39,999 nucleotides of DNA from Hyphomicrobiales bacterium (GTDB lineage Bacteria > Pseudomonadota > Alphaproteobacteria > Rhizobiales > CAJQND01), in the NCBI GenBank assembly GCA_028285595.1, contig JANQOW010000004.1, positions 1 through 39,999 on the forward strand. The letters run 5' to 3'. The position numbers and the translations under genes were made by a program. Numbering within the stretch: the first letter of the stretch is position 1; every line of letters starts with the position of its first letter. Positions 16,938-24,883 of this stretch are shown here, piece after piece. A model generated the notes under the pieces. The model was given only the letters and a program-made list of their open reading frames with translations. It did no database searches and was not told where the DNA came from.

Positions 16938-17993
16938 ATGAGCTACATCCAAAAACCCAAAGCCTTCCATCCGGCCCTAAAGAAAAACAAACTGGGGCTC
17001 ACCCGGCGCGACTATGAAGGCGCAATGTCCACCTTGTGCGCAGGGTGCGGTCATGATTCCATCACGGCAGCGATCATCGAGGCCTGCTTTAAGCTGGAGC
17101 TGCCGGCCCACAGGCTGGCCAAAGTGTCGGGCATCGGCTGCTCGTCCAAGGCCCCCACATATTTCCTCTCGCGCAGTCACGGCTTCAACTCCGTCCACGG
17201 CCGCATGCCCTCCATCACCACCGGCGCCAACCTCGCCAACCGCGATCTGGTTTACCTGGGCGTCTCCGGTGACGGCGACACGGCCTCCATTGGCCTCAGT
17301 CAGTTCTGCCACGCCATGCGGCGCCAGCTGAACATGACCTACATCGTCATGAACAACGGCTGCTACGGGCTCACCAAAGGCCAGTTTTCGGCCACCAATG
17401 ACAAAGCCTCTCCCTCCAAGAAAGGCGAATCCAACCTGTTTGAAGCCATCGATCTTGCCCAGATCGCCATTCAGTTGGGCGCAGGCTTCGTGGGCCGCTC
17501 ATTCTCCGGCGACAAAGCTCAGCTCGTCCCTCTCATCGAGGCGGCGATGAGCTACAATGGCTTTGCCTTCCTGGACGTGGTCTCCCCATGCGTGACCTTC
17601 AACAACCACCCCGCCTCAACCAAAAGCTACGACTATGTGCGCGGCCATAATGCCGTGCTCGATAAGCTGGACTTCGTGCCCCCGGAAGAGGAAATCGAGA
17701 TTGACTACGCGGAAGGCACCACCAGCGATGTGGAGCTTCACGGCGGAGCCAAGATCCGCTTGCACAAACTGGACACCGGGTATGACCCCACCGATGCGGA
17801 CCAGGCCATCAACACCATCCGCGAGCGGCTGAACGCGGGCGAGGTGACAACAGGGTTGCTCTATTTTGATGGACGCGAGCAGGATCTGCATGAGACACTC
17901 GGCACAAGCGAGCGCCCCTTGAACACTCTGCCCTTGGGCGAACTCTGTCCTGGCTCAGAGGCGCTTGAGCCCATAAACGACCGCTTCAGGTAA
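16938..17993 (+). CDS. korB: 2-oxoacid:acceptor oxidoreductase beta subunit (thiamine diphosphate-binding)
   Basis: This is the thiamine-diphosphate-binding beta subunit (351 aa) and partner of the preceding gene, eight bases away. The N-terminal CxxC of the family's iron-sulfur site is LCAGCGHD (C34, C37). The thiamine motif starts GDGDTASIG at 111 and ends with NN at 139-140, followed by GCYGLTKGQFS. Oxoacid oxidoreductases of this sort are usually oxygen-sensitive. With the GltD-like subunit this would make a soluble NAD(P)-linked complex feeding the TCA cycle or supplying reductant. The TauD-type gene after it uses 2-oxoglutarate as co-substrate, but a link is only suggestive. Confidence 0.88.
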   Translation: MSYIQKPKAFHPALKKNKLGLTRRDYEGAMSTLCAGCGHDSITAAIIEACFKLELPAHRLAKVSGIGCSSKAPTYFLSRSHGFNSVHGRMPSITTGANLANRDLVYLGVSGDGDTASIGLSQFCHAMRRQLNMTYIVMNNGCYGLTKGQFSATNDKASPSKKGESNLFEAIDLAQIAIQLGAGFVGRSFSGDKAQLVPLIEAAMSYNGFAFLDVVSPCVTFNNHPASTKSYDYVRGHNAVLDKLDFVPPEEEIEIDYAEGTTSDVELHGGAKIRLHKLDTGYDPTDADQAINTIRERLNAGEVTTGLLYFDGREQDLHETLGTSERPLNTLPLGELCPGSEALEPINDRFR

Positions 17994-18030
17994 CGCACCT
18001 TTGGGGTCATCCGTTTGCAAGGTGACCGAT

Positions 18031-18909
18031 ATGATCAAAGACCAAGACCTCGCCGGCTTCCAGCATATTTCCGTGGCGCGCCTTTCACCCTCTGTGGGTG
18101 CTGAAATCACCGATGTGGATCTGGCCAGGCCGCTGTCAGACGGGGAGCTCCAGGAAATCCGGACCGCACTCGGCCTGTTTGGCGTCATCTTCTTGCGCGG
18201 CCAGGAGATTTCACCGGCAGACCAGTTGCGCTTCGCCAAGGCGTTCGGCGAGATCAATATCAACCGCTTCTTCCAGCCCGTGGAAGGGTTTCCGGAAATC
18301 GCAAATGTGCAACGCCAGCCAGATGAACGCGGCGCTACGGGATGGTATTGGCACACCGATCACTCCTATGACCAGGTGCCGGCCATGGGCTCGGTCTTTG
18401 CGGCGCGCGAAATCCCGCCAGTGGGCGGCGACACGCTCTTTGCCGGCATGGCAGCCGCCTATGAGGCGTTGTCGGGCGGTCTAAAAGCTGTGCTGGAAGG
18501 GCTGGAAGCCTGGCATGCGGACACCGTTTGTCCTGAAGTGGCCAATCCCAACGTGGGCGCCGCGTTCGCCGACCGGCTTCCCGGACTGGACACAGCGGGC
18601 GTTCGGGCCAAGCACCCCGTGGTTATCCGCCATCCCATATCCGCCCGCAAAGTGCTCTACGTGAACTCCGGCTTCACCGAGGGCATTGATGGTTGGGCAC
18701 CGGCGGAATCCAAGGCTTTGCTGGACTTTCTCTACGCCCACGCCACCCAACCGCAGTTCACCTACCGCCACCGCTGGCAGCAGGGAGACGTCGCATTCTG
18801 GGACAACCGGGCCACCTGGCACTGTGCCCTGGACGACTGTTTTGGTTACCGCAGGGTGCTCCATCGCATCACCATTGAAGGCGAACCGCTTAAAGCTGCA
18901 TGCACCTGA
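18031..18909 (+). CDS. TauD/TfdA-family Fe(II)/2-oxoglutarate dioxygenase
   Basis: A cytoplasmic non-haem iron dioxygenase (292 aa) that would hydroxylate a substrate while decarboxylating 2-oxoglutarate. The iron ligands are visible: H108 and D110 in WYWHTDHSY, and H264 in DNRATWHCA; the 2-oxoglutarate-binding arginines fall in RRVLHRITIEG (R275/R279). The ATG at 18031 follows AAGGTGA at about seven bases; the open frame extends to 18001 without support. The family acts on taurine, alkyl sulfates, aryloxyacids and others, and nothing here fixes the substrate. No transporter or sulfonate genes are adjacent, which argues against assuming taurine. Confidence 0.88.
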   Translation: MIKDQDLAGFQHISVARLSPSVGAEITDVDLARPLSDGELQEIRTALGLFGVIFLRGQEISPADQLRFAKAFGEININRFFQPVEGFPEIANVQRQPDERGATGWYWHTDHSYDQVPAMGSVFAAREIPPVGGDTLFAGMAAAYEALSGGLKAVLEGLEAWHADTVCPEVANPNVGAAFADRLPGLDTAGVRAKHPVVIRHPISARKVLYVNSGFTEGIDGWAPAESKALLDFLYAHATQPQFTYRHRWQQGDVAFWDNRATWHCALDDCFGYRRVLHRITIEGEPLKAACT

Positions 18910-18997
18910 TTAAAGCTCTATTCAGCTCTCTCGCGCTAAACTGAGCCTCTGGAGTATGAGTTAATCCGCCCCCACAGTGGCGGAGCCAGAGGCGCGT

Positions 18998-20011
18998 ATG
19001 TTTGAGTTGAGTACCATAACGACCTACCTGAAGAACGCGTATTCAAACTCGTTGGGCAGTGTTCACGACCCGATGAGTTTCCTGGGCATCGGGCCGCTGT
19101 TCGTGGCCTTCCTGCTGGCCTTCGTGGTGCTGATGGTGCGCATGAAGAAGAAGGCCGGACGGCGCGAGATTCGCCCGTTTCAGATTATTCGAATGCTCTT
19201 TCCCAAGCGCATCTTCTTTCATCCCTCCGCCAAGAACGACTACAAGATCTTTCTGATCAACGACGGTCTTTTGTTCTTCGTCACCTTGTCGGCGATCATC
19301 ACCCCGGCCCTCTTTGCTGAGGTCTTCGTGCGCGCATTCGAGGCCGTTGGCATCACCACCGGCGAAGCGGGCAACTCGCTTTGGAGCAAGATCGGCTTCA
19401 CGATCGTGCTGCTCCTGGCTTGGGACTTCGGCGCCACCTATGCCCATTATCTCAAACACAAGGTGCCCCTGCTCTGGGAATTTCACAAAGTGCATCACAG
19501 CGCCGAGGTGATGACGCCGGTCACCGCCATGAGGCGGCATCCGGTGGATTATCTGTTTGGCGCACTGGTCACCACGGTAACGATTGGCCTGGCGCTCATC
19601 GGGTGGACGCTTGTGATCGGACGGGGCATCGAGGCGTACACCATCTTCGGCGTCATCGCCGGGATCTATCTGTGGCGTCTGTTGGGCTACAACCTGCGCC
19701 ATTCTCACATGTGGATCTCTTATGGGGACTTCTGGAACAAGATCTTCATCTCCCCGGCCCAGCACCAAGTGCATCACTCCACCAGCGTCCGGCACTATGA
19801 CACGAACTTCGGGCACATCTTTTCGTTCTGGGACGCCATGCTGGGCACCCTCTATCTCCCGGGCAAGAACGAGCGGGTGAAGTTCGGGATTGAGGCTCAC
19901 GAAATGGAGCAGTTCAAAACCTTGAGCGGGATCTATTTCGGCCCCTTCGCAAAGTGCGCCGAGACCCTGAAGCCCAAAGCGCGCCCGCAGGAATCCGAAG
20001 CCAAGAATTAG
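18998..20011 (+). CDS. Fatty acid hydroxylase / sterol desaturase family membrane protein
   Basis: This is a di-iron membrane oxygenase-like protein (337 aa). Hydrophobic segments are near residues 30-48, 88-108, 133-145 and 190-225. The eight-histidine arrangement of the family is present: HYLKH (150-154), HKVHH (163-167), HSHMW and QHQVHH, ending with the typical FGHIFSFWDAMLGTLY. Such enzymes hydroxylate or desaturate lipids or carotenoids. The ATG at 18998 follows AGAGG; a GTG at 18977 would add seven residues. It is not obviously in an operon with the TauD gene, 88 bases upstream. The lipid substrate is unknown. Confidence 0.87.
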   Translation: MFELSTITTYLKNAYSNSLGSVHDPMSFLGIGPLFVAFLLAFVVLMVRMKKKAGRREIRPFQIIRMLFPKRIFFHPSAKNDYKIFLINDGLLFFVTLSAIITPALFAEVFVRAFEAVGITTGEAGNSLWSKIGFTIVLLLAWDFGATYAHYLKHKVPLLWEFHKVHHSAEVMTPVTAMRRHPVDYLFGALVTTVTIGLALIGWTLVIGRGIEAYTIFGVIAGIYLWRLLGYNLRHSHMWISYGDFWNKIFISPAQHQVHHSTSVRHYDTNFGHIFSFWDAMLGTLYLPGKNERVKFGIEAHEMEQFKTLSGIYFGPFAKCAETLKPKARPQESEAKN

Positions 20012-20032
20012 GTTAGACACCGCGTTTTAGTT

Positions 20033-20062
20033 AAAAAAAGAGCGGCCTCGAAGGACCGCTCT
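20033..20062 (-). terminator. Intrinsic terminator of the VPLPA-CTERM gene
   Basis: Read on the minus strand this is a 7-bp perfect stem (AGAGCGG/CCGCTCT), partly extended into the loop, followed directly by seven T residues. It begins 24 bases after the stop of the minus-strand gene at 20086. On the plus strand there is no T-run, so it serves the VPLPA-CTERM gene rather than the convergent desaturase gene. Confidence 0.85.
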
Positions 20063-20085
20063 CTCAGTGAATTGTGGATTGAATT

Positions 20086-20721
20086 CTAAGCCGTTGCGGC
20101 TTTCCGCTTTCTGCGCCAGCCCATCAGGCCCAATAAGCCCAGGCCGCCAGCCATGAGCGGCAGCGCGGCAGGAAGCGGAACGATCGGGACATTGTCGTTC
20201 GGGCCGGTCGTAACCTGCACCGCATCAATGTCAAATCCGCCAGTGAGGGCGTTGCGGATCGGTGAGGATGTGTCCTCAATGCGAATTGTGTCGAACGGGC
20301 CACCCAAGAGCCCTGCCAGAGACAAGACGGCGCCGCCCTGCGCATCAACGTTTGGCAGACTGGCAACAAAGGTGAAGTTTCCACCGTTCCCGGCAAAAAT
20401 GTCCGCAGACTCCGGAAAATTGGACGGGTTGCCAAAGGTAACTTCAAAGATGGCTGCTTCAGCGCTGAATGTCGTGCCGAACGTGAGTTCGACGAAGCTT
20501 CCAAAGCCGATTTCGAAGAACGAACCATCGTTGAAACCAAGCGCATTGAAAGGGTCGTCACGATTGTTGGACGTGCCTCGAGCGGCCTCGTCGTCAAAAG
20601 TGATGCTCGTGGCAAAGCCGTTGTTAAACCCACCAGACCCCACAGTCATAACTGCAGCGCTCGCAGTCGTTGCCGAAGCAGCCAGCAAAAGCGATGCTGC
20701 CAACACACGTATCATTTTCAT
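20086..20721 (-). CDS. VPLPA-CTERM sorting-domain surface/secreted protein
   Basis: This 211-aa exported protein has a signal peptide (KMIRVLAASLLLAASATTASA) and a C-terminal sorting signal from residue 181: the VPLPA motif, a hydrophobic stretch (PLMAGGLGLLGLMGW) and a basic tail (RRKRK). Signals of this kind are processed by exosortase-type systems, known mostly from Alphaproteobacteria that make exopolysaccharide. The middle region is rich in G, N, F and S and looks like a small beta-sandwich of unknown function. No exosortase is in the window. The gene stands alone, with its own terminator and a candidate promoter at 20766-20794. Confidence 0.87.
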   Translation of the reverse strand: MKMIRVLAASLLLAASATTASAAVMTVGSGGFNNGFATSITFDDEAARGTSNNRDDPFNALGFNDGSFFEIGFGSFVELTFGTTFSAEAAIFEVTFGNPSNFPESADIFAGNGGNFTFVASLPNVDAQGGAVLSLAGLLGGPFDTIRIEDTSSPIRNALTGGFDIDAVQVTTGPNDNVPIVPLPAALPLMAGGLGLLGLMGWRRKRKAATA

Positions 20722-20765
20722 GAAAAACCCAACCCTGATCTACACATACCCCCTACACGCCTGCC

Positions 20766-20794
20766 GTTATTTAGCCGTGACCACGAAGAGTCAA
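20766..20794 (-). promoter_or_regulatory. Candidate promoter of the VPLPA-CTERM gene
   Basis: On the minus strand TTGACT (20789-20794) is followed after 17 bases by AATAAC (20766-20771). The predicted start lies near 20759 and leaves a leader of about 38 bases. Found by eye. Confidence 0.35.
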
Positions 20795-20920
20795 TCAACG
20801 AAGCTGTCAGTAACGGGTTTTTGAAAAATAGTATCAGCGCTGTAAGAATTGGTTGATCGCCCGGTTATCGGATCCTCTCACCTGAGCCAATCCCACCAAC
20901 CTGCTCAACAGTGGTATTGG

Positions 20921-20948
20921 ATGCTCCGCACAGGTTGTGATCGAGCAT
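20921..20948 (-). terminator. Imperfect hairpin after the Dlt-like operon
   Basis: ATGCTC and GAGCAT form a 6-bp stem enclosing an inner CACA/TGTG stem with a three-base loop. It lies 28 bases beyond the stop of the microprotein gene in the direction of transcription. No T-run follows, so it would be a weak or factor-dependent terminator at best. Confidence 0.3.
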
Positions 20949-20975
20949 TGGGGCACAGGCGCAAAGCACTGAACC

Positions 20976-21092
20976 CTAAAACTCGTTGTAAGGCGATTCC
21001 TGAAACCCGGGATCCACGAACAAAAGCAGCGTGAACGCGCAAATCACGATCAGTGCAATCTTGAAGATTTCTTTTTGGTCGGCACTCTTCAT
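20976..21092 (-). CDS. DltX-like 38-residue membrane microprotein ending in Y-N-E-F
   Basis: This is a 38-codon reading frame whose ATG overlaps the stop of the MBOAT gene as ATGA, so it is translationally coupled to it. It has a polar, charged N-terminus (MKSADQKEIFK), one hydrophobic segment (about residues 12-26), then DPGFQESPYNEF and a stop. The short N-in membrane anchor with a C-terminal Tyr and terminal Phe matches what I recall of DltX, whose conserved C-terminal tyrosine receives the acyl group from the MBOAT protein before transfer by DltD. The neighbouring ligase, carrier, SGNH and MBOAT genes fit that role exactly. Seen: the frame, overlap, membrane segment and motif. Inferred: acyl transfer through Tyr35. 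Confidence 0.8.
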   Translation of the reverse strand: MKSADQKEIFKIALIVICAFTLLLFVDPGFQESPYNEF

Positions 21093-22123
21093 GCGTAAGG
21101 TCCGTAGTTGGCAAAGTAAGACAATCCAATCACCGACACCCATAAGGCGACCGGCATCAAGACCTGCTGGGCCCGGCCTTTCAGCTCCTGCGGGCTGAAC
21201 GCCAGCATGAGCCCATGTCCCAGTCCCCAGACGAAATAGCCGATCGACAGATTGTGCCAGAGCCCCATGAAGATGAAGGCACCTGTTGTGGCCACTTTCG
21301 GCGAGAGCCCGCGCAGATTGAGGGGCAGGAAGATGTATTGCAGCACGAAGTTAGCCATGGACTTGTGCCAGCGCTTCCAGAATTCGGCAGGAGTACGGGC
21401 AAGCCACGGGGCATCGAAGTTCACCGGCAGACGGTAACCGAAGAAACGCGACGAATGCTCCGCAATCAGAGACTGGCCCCAGAACGCACAGAACAACTGG
21501 AGGAAGTAGAAGGGCGCAGCGGCCAGTTGTGAATGGCGCAGGGTGGTCAGCTCAGCAAGAGTGCCCATGAGCACCGCCACAATCATGGCCAGGACCAACC
21601 CCATCAGGAGCATGCGATAGTCCCGCAACACAACCTCTTCCGGCGCTCCCTTCTCATACTGCGTCTTCAGATCGAGCCCGGAAAACACAGGACCGATGAC
21701 CAAAGCCGGCAGATAGAAGCCCGCCGCGAAGATCCAATAAAGATCACCGTATTCATACCCCTTGCGCGCGGACAAAAGCTGTTTGGCGGTCATGAAGATG
21801 CGGATGGCGGAGAACGAAATCCCTAAGATCGCCACAGGCATGTTGAGCGCCAGATGGTGGAAGTCCACAAAGAACAGGTTGAGCAGCAGGAGATAGGCCC
21901 CATACTGGCGCCAGTTGGACTTGCGCGGCAAGGCGGAGAATACCATCACCATGATCACCGCTTCCAAGGCGGTCAGGGCAATCACCAAACCCGCCACCGG
22001 GGCATAGATCAGCAGGGCCACGAGGCCAAAAGCGCTCAGCACGTGAACGCTGTCACGGCGCGCAAGGGCCTGACACAGCACCCAGGCCACCAGGATCAAG
22101 ATAAGATGCTGCAGCGGAGCCAT
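21089..22123 (-). CDS. MBOAT-family O-acyltransferase (DltB-like)
   Basis: This is a polytopic membrane-bound O-acyltransferase (344 aa) expected to move an acyl group from a cytoplasmic carrier across the inner membrane. The MBOAT core is present: FWKRWHKSMANFVLQYIF followed by the catalytic-histidine segment FMGLWHNLSIGYFVWGLGHG. It has about nine or ten hydrophobic segments. It is somewhat shorter than DltB (about 400 aa) and AlgI, mainly at the N-terminus. It starts one base inside the stop of the SGNH gene (TGATG), and its own stop overlaps the microprotein start, so all three are tightly coupled. The carrier and ligase genes upstream favour an aminoacyl donor of Dlt type over acetyl-CoA. 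Confidence 0.86.
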   Translation of the reverse strand: MAPLQHLILILVAWVLCQALARRDSVHVLSAFGLVALLIYAPVAGLVIALTALEAVIMVMVFSALPRKSNWRQYGAYLLLLNLFFVDFHHLALNMPVAILGISFSAIRIFMTAKQLLSARKGYEYGDLYWIFAAGFYLPALVIGPVFSGLDLKTQYEKGAPEEVVLRDYRMLLMGLVLAMIVAVLMGTLAELTTLRHSQLAAAPFYFLQLFCAFWGQSLIAEHSSRFFGYRLPVNFDAPWLARTPAEFWKRWHKSMANFVLQYIFLPLNLRGLSPKVATTGAFIFMGLWHNLSIGYFVWGLGHGLMLAFSPQELKGRAQQVLMPVALWVSVIGLSYFANYGPYA

Positions 22124-23187
22124 CAGTTAAGCTCGTGCGCTATGCGCTGGGCGAAGTAGCGGGAGAACTGCAGGGCGCCGTAGTGGTCCACATGATGGGT
22201 GTCCACATAGCTGATGGCGAGCTTGTCCCCCTCTTCTCCGGCAAACAGGCTCATGGGATGAACCAGGGGATTGTTGGGAAACGCTGCCTTGATCTCGCCT
22301 AAGACCTTAGGGCCAAGTTCACGCTCGCCCAGCGCCGGCAGATAGGCCAGCACTACTTTGCTGCCGCCCTCTTCCAACTGATCGATCATGGCCTTCATCT
22401 GCTGGTTCTCAAACTGCCGCACCGGGCTGAGGGGAGCGAACGGCAAATAGGCCTGGGTGATCTTCAGATTGGCCAGACGCCTCTTCTTGCGGGCCTTGGT
22501 TTCCGGCTGAAACGTCACCTGATCATCAATGGAGTTGTAGAGACGCGTGGGGTTCATGTGGCGGTGCATTTCCGCACCGTGACACCCGGTGGTGCGGCCC
22601 AGGAGGCGGTGTGCGGGATACTTGAGCGCCGCCACAATGGTCATCTCCACCTTGGCCAGCAACATGGCCGGGATCGACATATATCCCGCCTCAAAGCTGC
22701 GTGGCAGCACGGTCTCATGATCGTTGAGACGGGCTTCCTTCTGGATCTGGAGAAGCTCGTCGAGCGGGGCAAAGGCAACATTGCGCGGCGGGTTGATCGG
22801 CATATCCGCGCTCCGCCGCTCTTCGGGCTTGAAGTTATAGATCAGTTGCAGAAACACCAGTTTCGGCGCGCCGCGAGCTTCCACATACCGCCTGATCACC
22901 GGCCGGAACTGGGTGACGTTTGAGGAAGAAAGACTGATGCGCTCAACCGTTACCGTCCTGCCATACTTCGCGGCCAGGCGCTTCTCCATGTAGCCTGCGT
23001 CGATGCCGCGGCCCATGCGGCTGGTGCCGACAAACAACACATCCGCCGGCGCTGCGTTCTGCTCCGCCAGAGTATAGATGCAACTCGACGACGGGGTCAG
23101 GGCATACGTACGCACCCAGGCGCCGAAGAACGCCAGGGCCGCCAGCGCCAGAATAATCAGATATGGGCCTTTGTTCAGACGGACCAT
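22123..23187 (-). CDS. Membrane-anchored SGNH-hydrolase-like protein (DltD-like role)
   Basis: A 354-aa protein with one N-terminal membrane anchor (residues 9-27, YLIILALAALAFFGAWV) and a periplasmic SGNH-like domain. The block I nucleophile is probably Ser56 in FVGTSRMGRG; block V near the C-terminus reads DTHHVDHYG, giving D329 and H332 as the other catalytic residues. This layout matches DltD, the periplasmic partner that passes acyl groups from the MBOAT protein to the polymer. It overlaps the ligase gene by 13 bases and the MBOAT gene by one. Overall similarity to DltD cannot be judged by eye, so the name rests on architecture and context; an AlgX/AlgJ-like acyltransferase is the alternative. 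Confidence 0.72.
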   Translation of the reverse strand: MVRLNKGPYLIILALAALAFFGAWVRTYALTPSSSCIYTLAEQNAAPADVLFVGTSRMGRGIDAGYMEKRLAAKYGRTVTVERISLSSSNVTQFRPVIRRYVEARGAPKLVFLQLIYNFKPEERRSADMPINPPRNVAFAPLDELLQIQKEARLNDHETVLPRSFEAGYMSIPAMLLAKVEMTIVAALKYPAHRLLGRTTGCHGAEMHRHMNPTRLYNSIDDQVTFQPETKARKKRRLANLKITQAYLPFAPLSPVRQFENQQMKAMIDQLEEGGSKVVLAYLPALGERELGPKVLGEIKAAFPNNPLVHPMSLFAGEEGDKLAISYVDTHHVDHYGALQFSRYFAQRIAHELN

Positions 23188-24623
23188 GAGAGGCCCTCAA
23201 GGTGTTTGCGGTCAATCTTGCCGTTCACATTGGTGGGCATGGCCTCCAGATGCATGAGGGCACCCGGCATCATGTAGCCCGGCAAATGGCCTGAGAGAGG
23301 TTTCAAGCTGTCCACGGGCCGCTCGCGCACATAGGCAACACCGATCTGCTTGTCCTCGCCTGTGCCCAACACGATGGCGGCGGTGGACGGGCAGTCGAAT
23401 ACCTTGCGGAACACCGCCTCCACGTCACCCAGCTCAATCCGGTAGCCGCGCAGCTTGATCTGGCTGTCTTTGCGCCCGAGATGCAGCAACTCGCCCTCTT
23501 CAACACGAACCAGATCGCCGCTGCGGTAATAGCTTTGCCCGTCAGAGTTCACGAAACACTCAGCAGCATTGGCCGGCTGGTAGCCTGAGAAAACCTGCGG
23601 TCCCCCCAACAGCAGCTCGCCCGTAACGCCTTCCCGCAGCTTCACCACATCACCGGTGTCCGTTTCCGCAGCGATCAGGTTGCCGCCGAACGGTGCGCCC
23701 AGCGGAACCGTCGCAAACTGAGACTGGTCCGGGTCAAAGCGCTTGGCCGTGAAAGCAATGGTGGCTTCCGTGGGCCCGTAGAGGTTGAACAGTGCTCCGT
23801 CATCGGCAAGGAACGCCTGGAAGTTGCGCGCATATTCGGTGGGCAACGGCTCGCCGCAGAACAGCGCCAATTGCAACTGGTGAGAAACCGGCTTTTGTCC
23901 CTGCCCGCGGTGGGCCACCATGGCCAGCATAGGCACGGAGAACCACACATCGATCTTGTTCTTGGCCATGTAGCCGTGCGGCATGATCAGATCCAGGCCG
24001 CTTGCCGGCACCAGACACCCACCCCGCGCGAACGTGACGAAGATGTCGTGCATGGAGAGGTCAAAGCTCAAGTCGAACAACTGGCTGAAGCGCGCGCCTT
24101 CCGGCAACTCAAGCGCCTCAATGATCTGGACAACGTAGTGTTCCAGGTTGCCATAGGTGATCGGCACGCCTTTGGGTGCGCCGGTGGAGCCGGAGGTGAA
24201 CATCTGATAGGCCACGGCGTCCTGCGCAATCTCGGCAACACGCAAGGGCGCTTCCCCTTGGCCCACATCAGCGACGTTGAGCGCCGCCACGCCAATCTCA
24301 CCGGCCAATTCTGCCGTTGAAGGATCGCACAGCACCAAGTCCACTTCCCCTGCCTCTGCCACATGCTGAAGCCGGCTGAGGGGCAATTCGGGGTTCATGG
24401 GCACGAATTTGACACCGGCGAAGAAGCACGCCAGCACGGCCACATAGGCTTCCAAACGGCGGGTGCTGAGAATGCCCACCGCGCTCACCCCGGGGTCCAT
24501 GGCCGCTTGAAGCCCGGACACCAAACCACGCAAGCCCGCATAGGAGACCTCAACGCCTGCAACGGCGATGCGCTCGGCGCTCGCTGTCAATCGGTCGTGC
24601 ACTATGCGGTGCAGCCGGCTCAT
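23175..24623 (-). CDS. Amino-acid adenylating ligase, DltA-like (aminoacyl-carrier protein ligase)
   Basis: This is a 482-aa ANL-family adenylating enzyme that would activate an amino acid with ATP and load it on the neighbouring carrier protein. Core motifs are intact: A3 TSGSTGAPKG (143-152), A5 YGPTEATIAFT, A7 YRSGD (366-370), A8 GRKDSQIKLRGYRIE (383-397) and the A10 lysine in NVNGKID (K469). The segment LFCGEPLPTEYARNF holds the FCGE signature of D-alanine:carrier ligase DltA, whose cysteine (here C256) is associated with D-alanine selectivity. Length agrees with DltA (about 500 aa). ATGA overlap with the carrier gene ties the pair together. D-alanine is the best guess; glycine or another small amino acid is possible. 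Confidence 0.85.
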   Translation of the reverse strand: MSRLHRIVHDRLTASAERIAVAGVEVSYAGLRGLVSGLQAAMDPGVSAVGILSTRRLEAYVAVLACFFAGVKFVPMNPELPLSRLQHVAEAGEVDLVLCDPSTAELAGEIGVAALNVADVGQGEAPLRVAEIAQDAVAYQMFTSGSTGAPKGVPITYGNLEHYVVQIIEALELPEGARFSQLFDLSFDLSMHDIFVTFARGGCLVPASGLDLIMPHGYMAKNKIDVWFSVPMLAMVAHRGQGQKPVSHQLQLALFCGEPLPTEYARNFQAFLADDGALFNLYGPTEATIAFTAKRFDPDQSQFATVPLGAPFGGNLIAAETDTGDVVKLREGVTGELLLGGPQVFSGYQPANAAECFVNSDGQSYYRSGDLVRVEEGELLHLGRKDSQIKLRGYRIELGDVEAVFRKVFDCPSTAAIVLGTGEDKQIGVAYVRERPVDSLKPLSGHLPGYMMPGALMHLEAMPTNVNGKIDRKHLEGLSWSV

Positions 24624-24883
24624 GCCGCCATCACCTCTTCGAGGAACTCGTGGATAGACTTCACATCCCGGAAGTGGATGGCATCGTCATATTCCAGCTC
24701 AACGTTGAAGGCTTCGGAAACCGCATTGAAGACGGCCACGAACGATAGGGAATCCCATTCCCTGGGCGCCCCCATCTTGGACGCTTCGGTCACCGTCTCG
24801 GTCAGTTCGCCGGAGGGGCTGGCCGCCTTGATCCCGTCTTCAATCACCGTGCACAGCTTGCCCATGGAGAGTTCAGCAGTCAT
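24620..24883 (-). CDS. Acyl/aminoacyl carrier protein (DltC-like)
   Basis: A small acidic carrier protein (87 aa) with the phosphopantetheine attachment site at Ser45 in EWDSLSFVAVF. It should carry the amino acid activated by the adjacent ligase to the MBOAT protein. The ATG at 24883 is chosen because AAAGGG lies six bases upstream; an ATG at 24898 would add five residues. The 3' end overlaps the ligase gene as ATGA. The DSLS sequence and the lack of nearby fatty acid genes set it apart from housekeeping AcpP, which has DSLD. Confidence 0.85.
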   Translation of the reverse strand: MTAELSMGKLCTVIEDGIKAASPSGELTETVTEASKMGAPREWDSLSFVAVFNAVSEAFNVELEYDDAIHFRDVKSIHEFLEEVMAA

